Assembly: GCA_964058845.1 (NCBI GenBank)
Contig: CAXKVR010000481.1
Coordinates: 1 to 21,302, forward strand
Source of the DNA: Carex sylvatica
Taxonomy: Eukaryota; Streptophyta; Magnoliopsida; Poales; Cyperaceae
Reading direction: 5' to 3'
Length of the DNA stretch: 21,302 nt
A program made the position numbers and the translations under genes. Positions within the stretch are counted from its first letter, which is position 1. Each line of letters opens with the position of its first letter. A model generated the notes under the pieces. It saw only the letters and a list, made by a program, of their open reading frames with translations, had not been told where the DNA came from and ran no database searches. Of the stretch, positions 1 through 9,139 are shown piece by piece.

Positions 1-494
1 GCATTAGCATTAGGCAAATTTGAGAATTTGAGGAAAAAGCTTGGAGTAACCAATTTTGAATCAAGGGGGGGTGTTGAAAATTAATTCAATATTGGTTCTG
101 CAAAAGTTTCTGTAGAAATTGAGGTGGTTAGATAGCAGTTTTTTAGATATGTAAAACTGCTGAAGTGTTGTAGCATTATTTTCAATATGGTTATTCTATA
201 GTGGGTAGTTATTAGTGGGTAGTTATGTTCAGATATCTCTTGTACTTTAAATTTTGTAGAACTATGTAATTTTTCTCAAGCTTATGAAATAGATTGTGTT
301 TCTATTCTGAAAAATACTGGCACAGCAGCACAGTTTACTGATTTTTTTCTGTTTTGATCTATTCCTGGTCAATTAGATACAAACCTTGCATTCTTTTATT
401 GCTGTTAGTACTCCCATAACCCAACATCACAGCCCATCTAAAAGAGTTTTATAGGTCACGACATGAGGCTCATGCACTTTAGACATCATTTCAG
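1..494. other. Gene-free AT-rich stretch, possible intron or flank of a decayed gene
   Basis: The first 84 bases stay open in one plus-strand frame (residues such as KFENLRKKLGV, stop TAA at 82-84), so an exon tail entering from outside the window is possible but unsupported. The rest is AT-rich with no long frame. It would fit an intron or 3' flank. I see no transposon end here. Confidence 0.3.
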
Positions 495-795
495 GAGAGA
501 GAGAGGGAACAAGCTCAACAGGTATTGCTTTTTCTCTCAGATTCTGTTAAATTTTTAATGTTCATTGTTTTAAGCAAGGTGTTTCATTTTTTTTCTGGTA
601 TTTTTGAACCCAAAAGGACATAAATCAAAGGTTACTGTTATTTTTTTTTTCTAATGTCCCATTTTCCTTTTATTTGTTTCAGGCTACACAGTTACTGGTG
701 GATACAACTGAAACAATAGAGAGGCTGTTGAGTTGGAGAAGAAAAGACATAATAGTACAAGAATGGAAGCTCTTTCTCGTGTCGCTAAGCTTGAG
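495..795 (+). pseudogene. Two candidate exons of a decayed coiled-coil-type gene
   Basis: Seen: a 27-bp block (495-521) between TTTCAG and GTATTG reads EREREQAQQ. A 113-bp block (683-795) lies between TTGTTTCAG and GTATTTACC. The second block starts in one frame (ATQLLVDTTETIER) and is then open in another frame from 724 to the donor site (AVELEKKRHNSTRMEALSR, then VAKLE). Moving between the two needs a single missing base near 722. Inferred: the charged, leucine-spaced, proline-free composition suggests a coiled coil, and the second segment faintly recalls plant golgin-type proteins, but I could not confirm a family. A frameshift inside a well-bounded exon points to a pseudogene or to a fragment captured by a transposon. 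The CACTA end at 2934 lies downstream in the same orientation. Chance splice-like sites remain possible. Confidence 0.4.
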
Positions 796-1998
796 GTATT
801 TACCTATATGTGTTATAATTTATAAAAAAAACTTGGAGAAATTTCTTATATACCCAAGAGAAACTCAAAACTTAATCCATTCTATTGCCAAATGCAAACT
901 TTGCGACATACATCAGAGCATTTTCTGATAACCCTTTTCCATCTCATTTGCATATTTAAGCTATATGAAGAGGGTATATGTAGATATTATTTTCATATAT
1001 AGGGCATGTCTTTGCTTAGATATTCTTTTCTTTTGGGTATATGTGTTATCCTTGAGGTTTTGCAGGGTTTCTGTGCCTTGCTGATTTCTTTGTTTGTCGT
1101 GATGATTCGTAGAATTGGATTTGTTAAATCAAGTGCGGATTGTTGATTTTTCCGACTCGATTGAATTACTTGATTTTGGGGGTTACGCGGCTTTGATTCT
1201 TGTAACTGTCTCTGATTTCTGTTTCTGCGGTGTTGCTTGTGTGGTGGCAGTGTTGGTACCAGCGGTACCCGTCCAGTATTGTGGATTGTATAAAGCAGTG
1301 GGTTTTGGTAGTTATAATTTTACCACAATGTCGCATTAAGGTTTTGGTAGTTATAATTTTAGTCAAATAAATAGCTTTAATGCATGTAAGTAGGACTTAT
1401 ATTTTTGGTTGGTTGTCAAGGTTCAATTAAACTACATTTTCTGGTCTAATGATAAACTGATTATGTTGGTTGTCAAGCAAAAAACACTAATCTTGACTTA
1501 ATAGTTAGTTTTTAGTCAACTAACTATTTTTATTAATTATTATATGTTAATTTGCTTAACATTCAGGAGTTAGCTTCATTAGATGTAAAATTATAGTAAA
1601 ATTATTTGTTGATGTGGTATTCTAGTAAAATTATTTGTTAAAAATTTCATGGATCTACTATTAATTTGTTTAATTCAAGCAATGCACATGTAATTTATCA
1701 AATAGGGCCTTCCTTGTTCCAACCTTTTTCATATTTTCCTTTGATTCAGTTTTTAAATCTTTTGACTTATGGTTTTATACAGCCCTTTATATATTTGTTC
1801 TATTAATCCTGATATGTAGTATGCCCATGTAGACAATTTTAGAACTAATCAAGGCAAGGCAAGCGAAGGTAATGATTGTTTTACTATCTTTTTAAATAAA
1901 CAGAAAATCGCATTTCGGTGTTAAAAGGTGCATTTCTTGATGATATCATTCTATTTTTGAGAAAATCATCATAAAATCTATAATGCTTGTTTGAAAAT
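796..1998. other. Gene-free stretch between candidate exons
   Basis: AT-rich intron-like sequence. A less AT-rich patch at about 1100-1290 stays open for 74 codons on the plus strand, but its composition (FCFCGVACVVAVLVPAVPVQYCG) suggests no family and no splice sites make it convincing. No transposon ends were seen. Confidence 0.35.
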
Positions 1999-2092
1999 TT
2001 AATTTCAGATCCATGAGAGGTGATGAGGCATTATCAAGGTACTATCAAGGTACACTTAGCTAAAATCATCTTAATTTCAGATCCATGAGAGG
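1999..2092 (+). repeat. Duplicated splice-acceptor-like segment (22-bp direct repeat) plus 11-bp tandem repeat
   Basis: The same 22 bases occur at 1999-2020 and 2071-2092, 72 bp apart, each carrying TTTCAG followed by ATCCATGAGAGG. Between them TATCAAGGTAC is repeated head to tail (2032-2042, 2043-2053). The first copy opens a short frame reading SMRGDEALSRYYQ, with possible GT donors in each 11-bp unit. It may be another small exon of the gene suggested by 495-795 and 2349-2458, with its acceptor duplicated. That link is an inference. Confidence 0.4.
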
Positions 2093-2348
2093 CTTGTAAA
2101 ATTGAACTGTTTCAAAGTCTTCATCTGTGATCTCAAGGGTATACATGAAAATGAAGTTCAAATAAAAATTAACAGATCTTGAATTCTTGTTTGCTTTCTG
2201 GTGGATCTTGAATTGTTATTAAATCAAATTTGGCCTTTTTTTGTCAAGGTAAAACAAGATGCTGTCCTTTGTACATTGTTTAATTTTTTGCTCCAAGGCA
2301 ACTTATTGTACTAATTTCTTCTTTTCTATCTGTCTAATTATTAACTAG

Positions 2349-2458
2349 CAGAAACAGGTGACTCTGATTCTAAAAAAGAAACAGAAGTGCCTCCAGAAGT
2401 GCCTTCAAAATATGCAGCATCGGTTTTGTCGGTTATTTTTTGCTTTTTTATTTCATGA
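2349..2458 (+). pseudogene. Candidate terminal exon of the same decayed gene
   Basis: A possible acceptor (TTAACTAG before 2349) precedes a 35-codon frame running to TGA at 2456-2458. The protein begins ETGDSDSKKETEVPPEVPSK, an acidic and proline-containing stretch, and ends in a short hydrophobic tail (ASVLSVIFCFFIS) that could be read as a C-terminal membrane anchor. I do not recognise it. Strand and order agree with the candidate exons upstream. Because the tail sits in T-rich sequence, the hydrophobicity may be an accident of base composition. Confidence 0.3.
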
Positions 2459-2639
2459 TTTGAGAATTTTTAAAAAATTATAATTGATACTATGGCAAAA
2501 TTAGAATTGTTGTGTTGATATTTGAATTAATGTAGAATTAATATGTAAAACTTCTATTATCTAAATGTAATATTTGAATTAGTGATGCACTATGTAATGT
2601 GTTAATAGTTAATACCTACATTTTACAAACAAAAAAATT

Positions 2640-2934
2640 AAAAAAAAAATCAACAACGACTGGTTTTGACTATCTGCGACCGGTTTTTCTGGTCGCAGGT
2701 ACTTTTTTCGGACGTGAGCAAAAAACAACAACGACAAAAAAAAATGGTCGCAAAAACATTATCTGCGACTGGGTGACGTCTTTCGGCGACCGGTGATGTC
2801 ATCGGGAGAGCATCTGCGACAATACTTTCAGCGACCGAATTTAATTTTCTACGACCGGAATAGGTATCTACGACGGGCAACGGGACTTTCTGCAACCGAA
2901 ATTTCAGTCGTAGAAAGTCTCTTTTGCTGTAGTG
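2640..2934. mobile_element. Terminal region of a CACTA (En/Spm) transposon, family A copy 1
   Basis: The block ends in TGCTGTAGTG at 2925-2934, the inverse of the CACTACAGCA terminus. Inside it are many subterminal units of the type CTGCGACCGG in both orientations (for example 2676-2698, 2763-2797, 2812-2836), as is normal for plant CACTA elements. Its reverse complement aligns with 8215-8520, including the shared stretch around GACGTCACC and TCGCAGATAAT, so the two are the same end of one family. The body of this element must lie to the left. No CACTACAG start is found between 1 and 2640, so the other end is lost or outside the window. The bases after it are TAT. Confidence 0.85.
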
Positions 2935-3089
2935 TATATCTCCCATTTTAATATTTCAAAATTACTTGCATATTTTTCCGATAACATAAATAAGATATAA
3001 AATTGCCAGCTGTTATCCATATTTAATTAGATAGTTTGTTCTAATAAGTAATACAGCTCAGTTTTCATTTTCCACTTCACAATTAAGAT

Positions 3090-3645
3090 TAGGGGCGCAC
3101 AAAAAACTCATGAGTCGAAATTCAGTTCTAAATCAGTTTGGATTCAACTCACTATAACTCGAGTTAAAACTGACTCGAGTTAAAATTGACTCGAGTTGAC
3201 TAACTCGGCTGATTTACGAGTCGATTTCAAGTTACCCCCAACTCAGTTCGGAATCAACTCAGTTGGACTCATCACACCAAATCTTAATTCATATATTTCC
3301 AATTTTTGAGCCCCCAAAACCTTATACCTGCTTTTCAGATTGCCGCTTAAAACTTAAAAAAAAATCAGAGAAGCGACTAAACTTAATCCCCAATTCTCCA
3401 TTCTCTACTTTGTGTCCGTCTCGCCTTTTCAGATTATGTACTATTTTGATATTTTCATAATTTTTAATTATGTGTTGGCCATTATCTCATTAGGTATTGC
3501 CTTTAATTATGTATTATTTTGGTAAACTTTGTAATTTTTTTTTTGTTATAATTAAATTAGACTGTCTCACTATGTACTACATTATGAGTCACGAGTCGAC
3601 TCGCTTCGACTCGAGTTGCTCACGAGCTGATTCCAAATCTGGACT
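3090..3645. mobile_element. hAT-like non-autonomous element, right end missing
   Basis: The block starts TAGGGGCGCAC, like the TAGGGGTG terminus of many plant hAT elements. It has clusters of subterminal repeats around ACTCGAGTT and GAGTCGA at both ends (3100-3270 and 3588-3640). The middle (3270-3470) resembles a leader ending in CTTTTCAG but has no convincing coding frame. A matching right terminus (…CCCCTA) is absent; similarity to a foldback MITE begins at about 3650, so the element was probably cut there. The candidate 8-bp target site on the left is ATTAAGAT (3082-3089). Confidence 0.5.
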
Positions 3646-3649
3646 ATAA

Positions 3650-3845
3650 AAAAACAACGATTTTCAATAAATCTAAAAAAATAGTAAAAAAATTCCAAAA
3701 AATATAAAATTTGGTCTCCAAGCACATCTTAATATATAGATCGCATCTAACATTCGGATTAACTGTTTTGACTTTGAAAATGGAGATAAAAGATAGGGTG
3801 CATTTGGGTGCACAAAAATTTGGGTGCATTTGAACCCTTCTCATC
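3650..3845. mobile_element. Half copy of a foldback MITE (family E)
   Basis: Sequence around TTGGTCTCCAAGCACAT (3713-3729) and the following about 120 bp match the right arm of the complete foldback at 4528-4966. Both end in a GTGCATT-type motif. The left arm is absent. The 66-codon minus-strand frame across it shares the peptide KMCLETKFYIF with an overlapping frame in the complete copy. This is repeat homology, not evidence of a protein. Confidence 0.6.
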
Positions 3846-4495
3846 TTCTAAATTAAGATAATATTAAGGTTGAATTTTGATCAAGTGCATATGCCTCTAA
3901 TTTTAGACAAAATATTGAAATTTAAGATTATTAATTTGATCATTATAGTGATTCTTCGATATAATTTTGAAGTTTAATCAATGATCAAGTGTTGGTGCCT
4001 CTAACATAGGCGGAATTATTGAAATTATATTGATGGAGTCAATTTTAATTTAATTAATTATTATTTTTATATTATATTCTTTTATATTGACGGAATTATT
4101 CAATTTTAATTTAATTAATTATTATTTTTATATTAATCAATGATCAAGTGTTGGTGCCTCTAACATAGGCGGAATGTGAAAATTAGAATTGTAGTATGAT
4201 CATTTCATTTCGTTCAATAATTAATTTTTTTAGAAATAATCATAGATCATCTTTTCGGACATAAGTGTGAATATTAGACAGAATTTTAAGTTGATCATTT
4301 TAGGTTCTTGTCATCTATAATTTCTTGAAATTTTATTAGAAGAACAACTCACAATAGGCTATATACCGAAAATTAAATTATTTGACTAATTTGATCATTT
4401 TTATTCTTCTATGCTTAAGTGAATATGAAATATGTGAATTGATTAAGAATGATTCCTTTTATTAGTCATAATATTGATATTAATATGATACACAC

Positions 4496-4498
<3 letters not shown>
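3846..4498. repeat. Direct-repeat cluster with about three diverged units
   Basis: A 41-bp segment is repeated exactly at 3976-4016 and 4135-4175 (159-bp spacing), including GATCAAGTGTTGGTGCCTCT. A degenerate third copy is at about 3868-3920 (GATCAAGTGCATATGCCTCT). The spacer itself holds two copies of a TTTAATTTAATTAATTATTA run. More decayed copies may continue to 4330. No gene is visible. It may be a diverged tandem repeat or part of an unrecognised element. Confidence 0.6.

Positions 4499-4526
<28 letters not shown>
4499..4526. repeat. (TA)n microsatellite at the MITE boundary
   Basis: About 14 TA units directly abut the left end of the foldback MITE. Such MITEs often sit in TA-rich targets, so the run may be an expanded target site. 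Confidence 0.9.
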
Positions 4527-4529
<3 letters not shown>

Positions 4530-4966
4530 TGACTAATGTGCATTCGAATGTATATGGATCGAAATACATACGGTTCAAATTTGACTTTTCAAAATCCAAA
4601 CGGTCGATCAGAACCGTTCATCTTGTTCTCCATATTAATATGTGCTTGGAGACCAAATTTTATATTTTTCTGAATTTGTTTACTATTTATTAAGTATTTT
4701 ACAAAATTATTGATCCAATGGTGACTGCTGATTTTACTGTTTTGTTAAGTCACCGTTGGATCAACAATTTTGTAAAATACTTAATAAATAGTAAAAAAAA
4801 TTGGTCTCCAAGCACATATTAATATGGAGAACAAGATGAACTGTTCGAATCGGCCGTTTGAATTTTAAAAAGTCAAATTTGAACAGTATATATTTCGGCC
4901 CATATACATTCAAGTATATATTTCGGCCCATATACATTCGAATGCACATTAGTCTCTCTCTATATA
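4527..4966. mobile_element. Complete foldback MITE (family E) with arms of about 200 bp
   Basis: The left arm (about 4528-4726) and right arm (about 4748-4966) are inverted copies separated by only about 20 bases. Shared inverted segments include GACTAATGTGCATTCGAATG at the outer ends, GCTTGGAGACCAA in the middle and TTGATCCAA near the loop. The right arm carries an extra 28-bp tandem duplication. No transposase is present, as expected for a MITE. Long terminal inverted repeats in a TA-rich target would fit a Mutator-type family, but I cannot assign the superfamily. Confidence 0.85.
4886..4941. repeat. 28-bp tandem duplication inside the MITE right arm
   Basis: Units at 4886-4913 and 4914-4941, each containing TTTCGGCCCATATACATTC. 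The left arm has only one equivalent unit, so the duplication arose after insertion or in this copy's parent. Confidence 0.85.
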
Positions 4967-5061
4967 GGTGATAGTATTAATCTATAATTTATGCATGTAT
5001 ATATACATCCTATCAAGAGCAAGCAAGGCTGTTACATGAGTTCGGATGCAATGTCATACAA

Positions 5062-5775
5062 CTCTAGTATAAAAAAAATCCTTCATTGATCCTCAACTAC
5101 CGACGGTTTTAATATGTAATAGTCAGTGTAGAGACTGCGTGGTAAAATTATAAGAAGAATTTCAAACATTGATTGTTTACTTGTAAATAACTGTCAGTGC
5201 ACTAACACTTATTATTTTATTTTCCAACCCTTAAGTGTTGCTTATATCTTATCCAGACCGTTTTATTAAATAACAGTCAGTGTTGAGCAATTAATTAACA
5301 CTAACTGTTTTGTGTTTAGTGGCATGTAATTTGGATAATGTTATATTATTAATGATTTCTAGTTATGATGTGATATTAATACAGTTTGGTATATTTAGTT
5401 GGCATGTTTCTGTTCAATCTGTGTTTTGCATTAAATATTAATTAGCTTGCAAATTTGGTGGGATTGGCCGCATTAAAAAATAATTTCCAAGAAAAACAAA
5501 AGTATAATCAGGGAGGCCGGCCTATTAATTTGTTTGATCTTGATACTATTCTACACTAACGGTTTTAAATCTGTTGGTGTTGGGATTTACACTGACTGTT
5601 TTTGATCGGTCAGTGTAGTACACTAACACTGACTGTTTCAATAAACTGTCAATATTAATTGAGGGCTTATACTGATAGTTTTTTTTATCCGTCAGTGATA
5701 CAAACTCTAACTCTTTTTAAGCCATCATTGTTGATAACAGTCGGTGTAGGAGTATTGGAGTATTGTGTACTAGTG
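5062..5775. mobile_element. Complete non-autonomous CACTA element, family B (714 bp)
   Basis: The left end is CTCTAGTATAAAA (5062) and the right end TTGTGTACTAGTG (5775), inverted versions of a CACTAGTACA-type terminus. Direct CAA flanks on both sides (5059-5061, 5776-5778) give the 3-bp target duplication usual for CACTA elements. Subterminal units of the form AACAGTCAGTGTTAG occur in both orientations near both ends (for example 5268-5281, 5590-5634, 5736-5750). The first base triplet on the left is CTC rather than CAC. No transposase frame is present, so movement would have depended on another copy. Confidence 0.88.
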
Positions 5776-5778
5776 CAA

Positions 5779-6880
5779 GTTGAGTTCAAATTTAAGCAAG
5801 GGTAATAGAGTTTTGGCAGGTTATTAGATTTATAATCTCAAATTCGACCTGTTGGATTGTTAATTAATTAAGTTCTTCAAAAAGTTCATTGATAAGTTTG
5901 TTTAATGAATTTAGATCATTAATTTAGGTCATAATTTAGAGTAACAGTTCAGTATATCATATTTTATGATAGAGAAAAAAAAAATCAATAATTAGTTTTA
6001 ATCTTCCGATCAAGTTGGGAAGAATTATTGTTTTGCTTTTAACACTAGTTTCAAAAAATTAGAAAAAAAAAATTGGGACTAATAAATATGAAATATGAAA
6101 ATCAGCTTTTGATCTAGTGTATAAAAGCAATATTGTCCATGTAGTAAGTCGAGTCAAAATCTGACTGGAAGATTCCTTGTGGATTTTAATAGTTGAGTGA
6201 CTTATTACAGTAAATAAAAAATTGAAGTAAATAAAAAATTGAAATCAGTAAATTACTGTTATATCTTTATTATTTTATTTTAAAAAATCTTAATGACATA
6301 TAATATATAATTTATTACAGACATATGTACTTCATCTTTGATATATGCTTTCTTAAACTTCACAGAGATATCGGAGGCTAAAAGTCAAATTGTTTTATCA
6401 TCTTAATAATATATATACAGTTGGGCTTTGGTATTTGAAGTTATGAATTTTGATTTTTATAGTTGTATATCAAATTACAAATCTAATAACACATGATACG
6501 TAATTTTGGGAGGCTGAAGTCTCTCTTAATTTGTTACTTATAATAAACTCCTACCATCAGGAACTAGTTGTAAATGATATCTCCTCTTTGCATATTTATC
6601 TTTTGTCTCACATTCATAAATAATTTTAATGTTTCGCTCCATGCATAAAAAGGAAAGTGGATATGTTTTAAAGACATTGATTACACTTCAATAAAATCGA
6701 TTCTTAACATGCCGTTGAGGTAAAATTAACTTGTATTATTCCAAAAACAACAATATAAATTCATGGCTTGATCTCATCTTCCAATCGGAAATGTTTGATT
6801 CACCATTATCATTTTCAAACGAACTAAGAAGAAACGTAACTGGACTTCTCGATTTCAAAATAAATGCAGAGGAGACGTGC
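5779..6880. other. Gene-free AT-rich stretch
   Basis: No coding frame, transposon end or RNA gene recognised. A minor tandem repeat of AAATAAAAAATTGAAGT lies near 6212-6242. Confidence 0.5.
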
Positions 6881-6884
6881 CAGC

Positions 6885-7000
6885 TGCTCAAGCCCATTGC
6901 ACCTTACACGTGTACTGAGAAATGTCCACGTCATCTTGATGTACGGTCACCAGTCCACCGTAAACGCGTGCGGTGGCCTTTTTTTAGTTGCTTCATGGAT
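6885..7000. promoter_or_regulatory. Cluster of ACGT-core motifs in a GC-richer patch
   Basis: Within 6885-7000 lie ACACGTGT (a palindromic G-box, about 6907-6914), CCACGTCA (about 6926-6933) and an AACGCGTG motif inside a short hairpin (CCACCG … CGGTGG, about 6956-6977). In plants such ACGT cores bind bZIP and bHLH factors and are typical of ABA- or light-responsive promoters. No gene with a believable start follows within the window, so this may be an orphaned promoter fragment. A 95-codon frame (6731-7018) runs through it but does not resemble a known protein. Confidence 0.3.
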
Positions 7001-7057
7001 GCCCCCACATGTTATTAGTTTTGGTCCTTTTGGTCCATAATTATAACCGAGATTATT

Positions 7058-7479
7058 TTATAGAGATTCGAAATGTCTTTATTTTTTTGTTTTTTTTATG
7101 TCTCTATTTTTAAAATATTAATGAATCAATATTTAAATTATAAATATTAAAATAAAATTATTACATGTGATCTATATTATTTTTTCTATGTGCTTATAAA
7201 ATAATATCACATTTTAATTTTTTTTCCATGTGAATTAATCATTTGAAAAATCAACGTCTAGAAATTATCCACATAAGTATGTTTTCACAAGATTTTGATG
7301 GTAACTAAAATAAAGTTGAAATGTCACAATTTTTTATACATGCATGGATAAAATGATATAGATCATATTCAATAGTTTTAGTTTGATTTTTAAGTTTTAA
7401 ATTTTGAATTATTAAAGTTCTCAAAAATGGAGGTACGATGGAGATGCAAAAAATGGAAGTATTTGAACTCTCCTCTATT
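7058..7479. mobile_element. Foldback MITE, family C copy 1
   Basis: The left part (from TATAGAGATTCGAAATG at 7060) and the right part (ending TTTGAACTCTCCTCTATT, about 7479) are imperfect inverted copies with arms of about 190 bp. A shared inverted core is TGATCTATATTAT near 7169 against its complement near 7355. A second copy of the family is at 18816-19206. There is no coding content. Confidence 0.65.
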
Positions 7480-7928
7480 TCATAATATCTAAAATTCATA
7501 ATTTGAATAAGATATAATTTTTGAGCAATTTACTTTTGTATAATGTATATAAATATTTAAAAAAAAACTTATTTTAATTTTTTTTTTAACTATTTGTGAA
7601 AACTCATATGAATAATTTATGAATTAATCGTGAATTATTCCCATCTTATATTATTATTATTATGTCATGTCCTATTTATGTTTCCCATTATATGAGTTGC
7701 TAGCCCTTCCCAACAGCCAGGAAATGAAAATTAATAAATGAACTCCCATAGAATGCAAAAACCAAAGAAAAACAAAAGAACCAAAGAAAATGTAATTAAA
7801 CTCCCATATAACATAACTTTTGTTCAATTAATAGTTGGGCTAATAACCAAAATAAATTTTTTGTATGGTTTAACAATCAAACAATTAAGGATTTTTTTCC
7901 TATCTGCTGTTACAAACTGCCGATCGAC
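7480..7928. other. Gene-free AT-rich stretch
   Basis: No recognised feature. The 104-codon plus-strand frame starting at 7738 runs across the left end of the hAT-like element at 7929 and is best explained by chance. Confidence 0.45.
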
Positions 7929-8214
7929 TAGGGGAGAAAACGGGTTGGATAATATCCGTCAGTATCCGAATTCGTATTCAAAAACTAAATACGGATATCT
8001 ATTATCTGAATATCCATGCAGTTGTGGATACAAATATAGTTTTAAATTTTAATTATCTGTATCTGAATAGTAGATATGTATCATATAGTTTCATATATAT
8101 TATAAAAATATTTATATATATATATATATATATCTACCGATATCTGATATCCGATTCATATCCAAAAACTAAAAACGAATACGGATATGATTTTACCACT
8201 ATTCGATTCGTATC
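7929..8214. mobile_element. hAT-like element interrupted by a CACTA insertion
   Basis: It begins TAGGGGAGAAAACGGGT, a plant hAT-type start, followed by repeated subterminal motifs built on CGGATATC and ATATCCG in both orientations (about 7949-8025 and 8140-8210). It stops exactly where the CACTA end begins at 8215, so the CACTA element inserted into it. The missing right half is not found downstream in this window. Confidence 0.55.
8113..8132. repeat. (TA)10 microsatellite
   Basis: Perfect TA run inside the hAT-like element. Confidence 0.9.
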
Positions 8215-9139
8215 CACTACAGCAGAATAGCGTTTCTGCGACCGGAATCCCGGTCACAGATAGTCCAAGCGCCGGTCGCAGAAACCATTTTCAGTCGCAG
8301 AAAAGGAAAACCGATCGCAGAAACACCGATCGCAGTAAGCATTGTCGCAGATAGTCTCCTGATGACGTCGTCGATCGCAGATAGACGTCACCCGGTCGCA
8401 GATAATCTTTCTGTGACCAATTTTTTTTTGTCGCTGTTGTTTTTTGCTGACGTCAGAAAAAGGAATCTGCGACCGTAAAACCGGTCGTAGATAGTAAAAA
8501 TCGATCGCAGAAAGTATTATGCTATTTTTTTAGAATTTCTTTTGTTATTTAAATTTGCACCAGGTACGACACGTACCAACGTACAACATAAAACATACAA
8601 ATAAATTTAAACATAAACATAGATAAATAAACATAATACAAAATATCGATACATACACATAGTACAAGACATCGAATAGAAAACAAATATAAATATAAAT
8701 ATCTAAAAAATGTATACCATATCATTAAAATATAAAATAACATAAACAAATAATCAAAGTGTCAAGTAACATCTAAACGAGGAATGTCAACACAAATATC
8801 AGAACTAGATATAAATACCTAAATAAACTAAGCAGTACCATTGCCGCCAGTATCCGACCACTGCTCCTTGTCATCATCGTCGTCATGATCCTCGTCATCC
8901 TATGGAGGGGGCGGCGAGGCCAGGTGTGAGCTCGAATCTACCTATGAGGTTATAATAAAGTAGTTTAGATGATTAGAATTTAGGATTCACAATTAAAACA
9001 TACTGAAATATTGAATTCTATACCTGAGCAGCTCTGAGAGCTAAACTAATATGCTCGGTGAGCTGGGGCATAATCTCACTGGTGATCTGGGTTGCAAATC
9101 GAGAAGCCATCATATCATGCACCCGAGAAGATATCCTAT
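8215..9139. mobile_element. CACTA (En/Spm) transposon, family A copy 2, truncated
   Basis: It starts CACTACAGCAGAATAG at 8215. Through 8520 it carries many CTGCGACCGG-type subterminal repeats in both orientations, closely matching the reverse complement of 2640-2934. AT-rich sequence (8520-8827) then separates this end from the 3' exons of its gene on the minus strand. The element is cut at 9139/9140 by a family-B CACTA remnant. The remaining body and opposite terminus are not in the window. Confidence 0.88.
8828..9139 (-). pseudogene. 3' end of a CACTA-element transposase-type gene (two exons, nonsense mutation)
   Basis: On the minus strand, exon 9139-9024 reads a helical segment (VHDMMASRFATQITSEIMPQ, then LTEHISLALRAAQ). 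It ends at GTATAG; an 82-bp intron follows, closing with AG at 8942-8943. Exon 8941-8828 continues in frame through VDSSSHLASPPPP, a very acidic run (DDEDHDDDDDKEQW) and the stop TAG at 8830-8828. An in-frame TAG at 8902-8900, just after the proline run, looks like a CAG-to-TAG change, so the gene is broken. Position just inside a CACTA terminus, gene direction and the acidic tail fit the transposase or companion protein of plant CACTA elements. The family assignment rests on context, since only about 76 codons remain. The upstream exon is severed by the family-B insertion. Confidence 0.62.

Noticed and set aside
1115..1366. Overlapping frames on both strands near 1115-1366
   Set aside because: No splice context, no family resemblance and both strands open equally. 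Likely chance.
4761..4949. 62-codon minus-strand frame
   Set aside because: Shares peptide with the frame at 3644-3844 only because both cross the same foldback MITE arm.
6731..7018. 95-codon plus-strand frame
   Set aside because: No recognisable domain. It spans a motif-rich patch that looks regulatory, and its first part is AT-rich background.
8549..8749. 66-codon minus-strand frame in the CACTA element
   Set aside because: AT-rich, low-complexity peptide lying downstream of the stop of the element's own gene, in its 3' flank.
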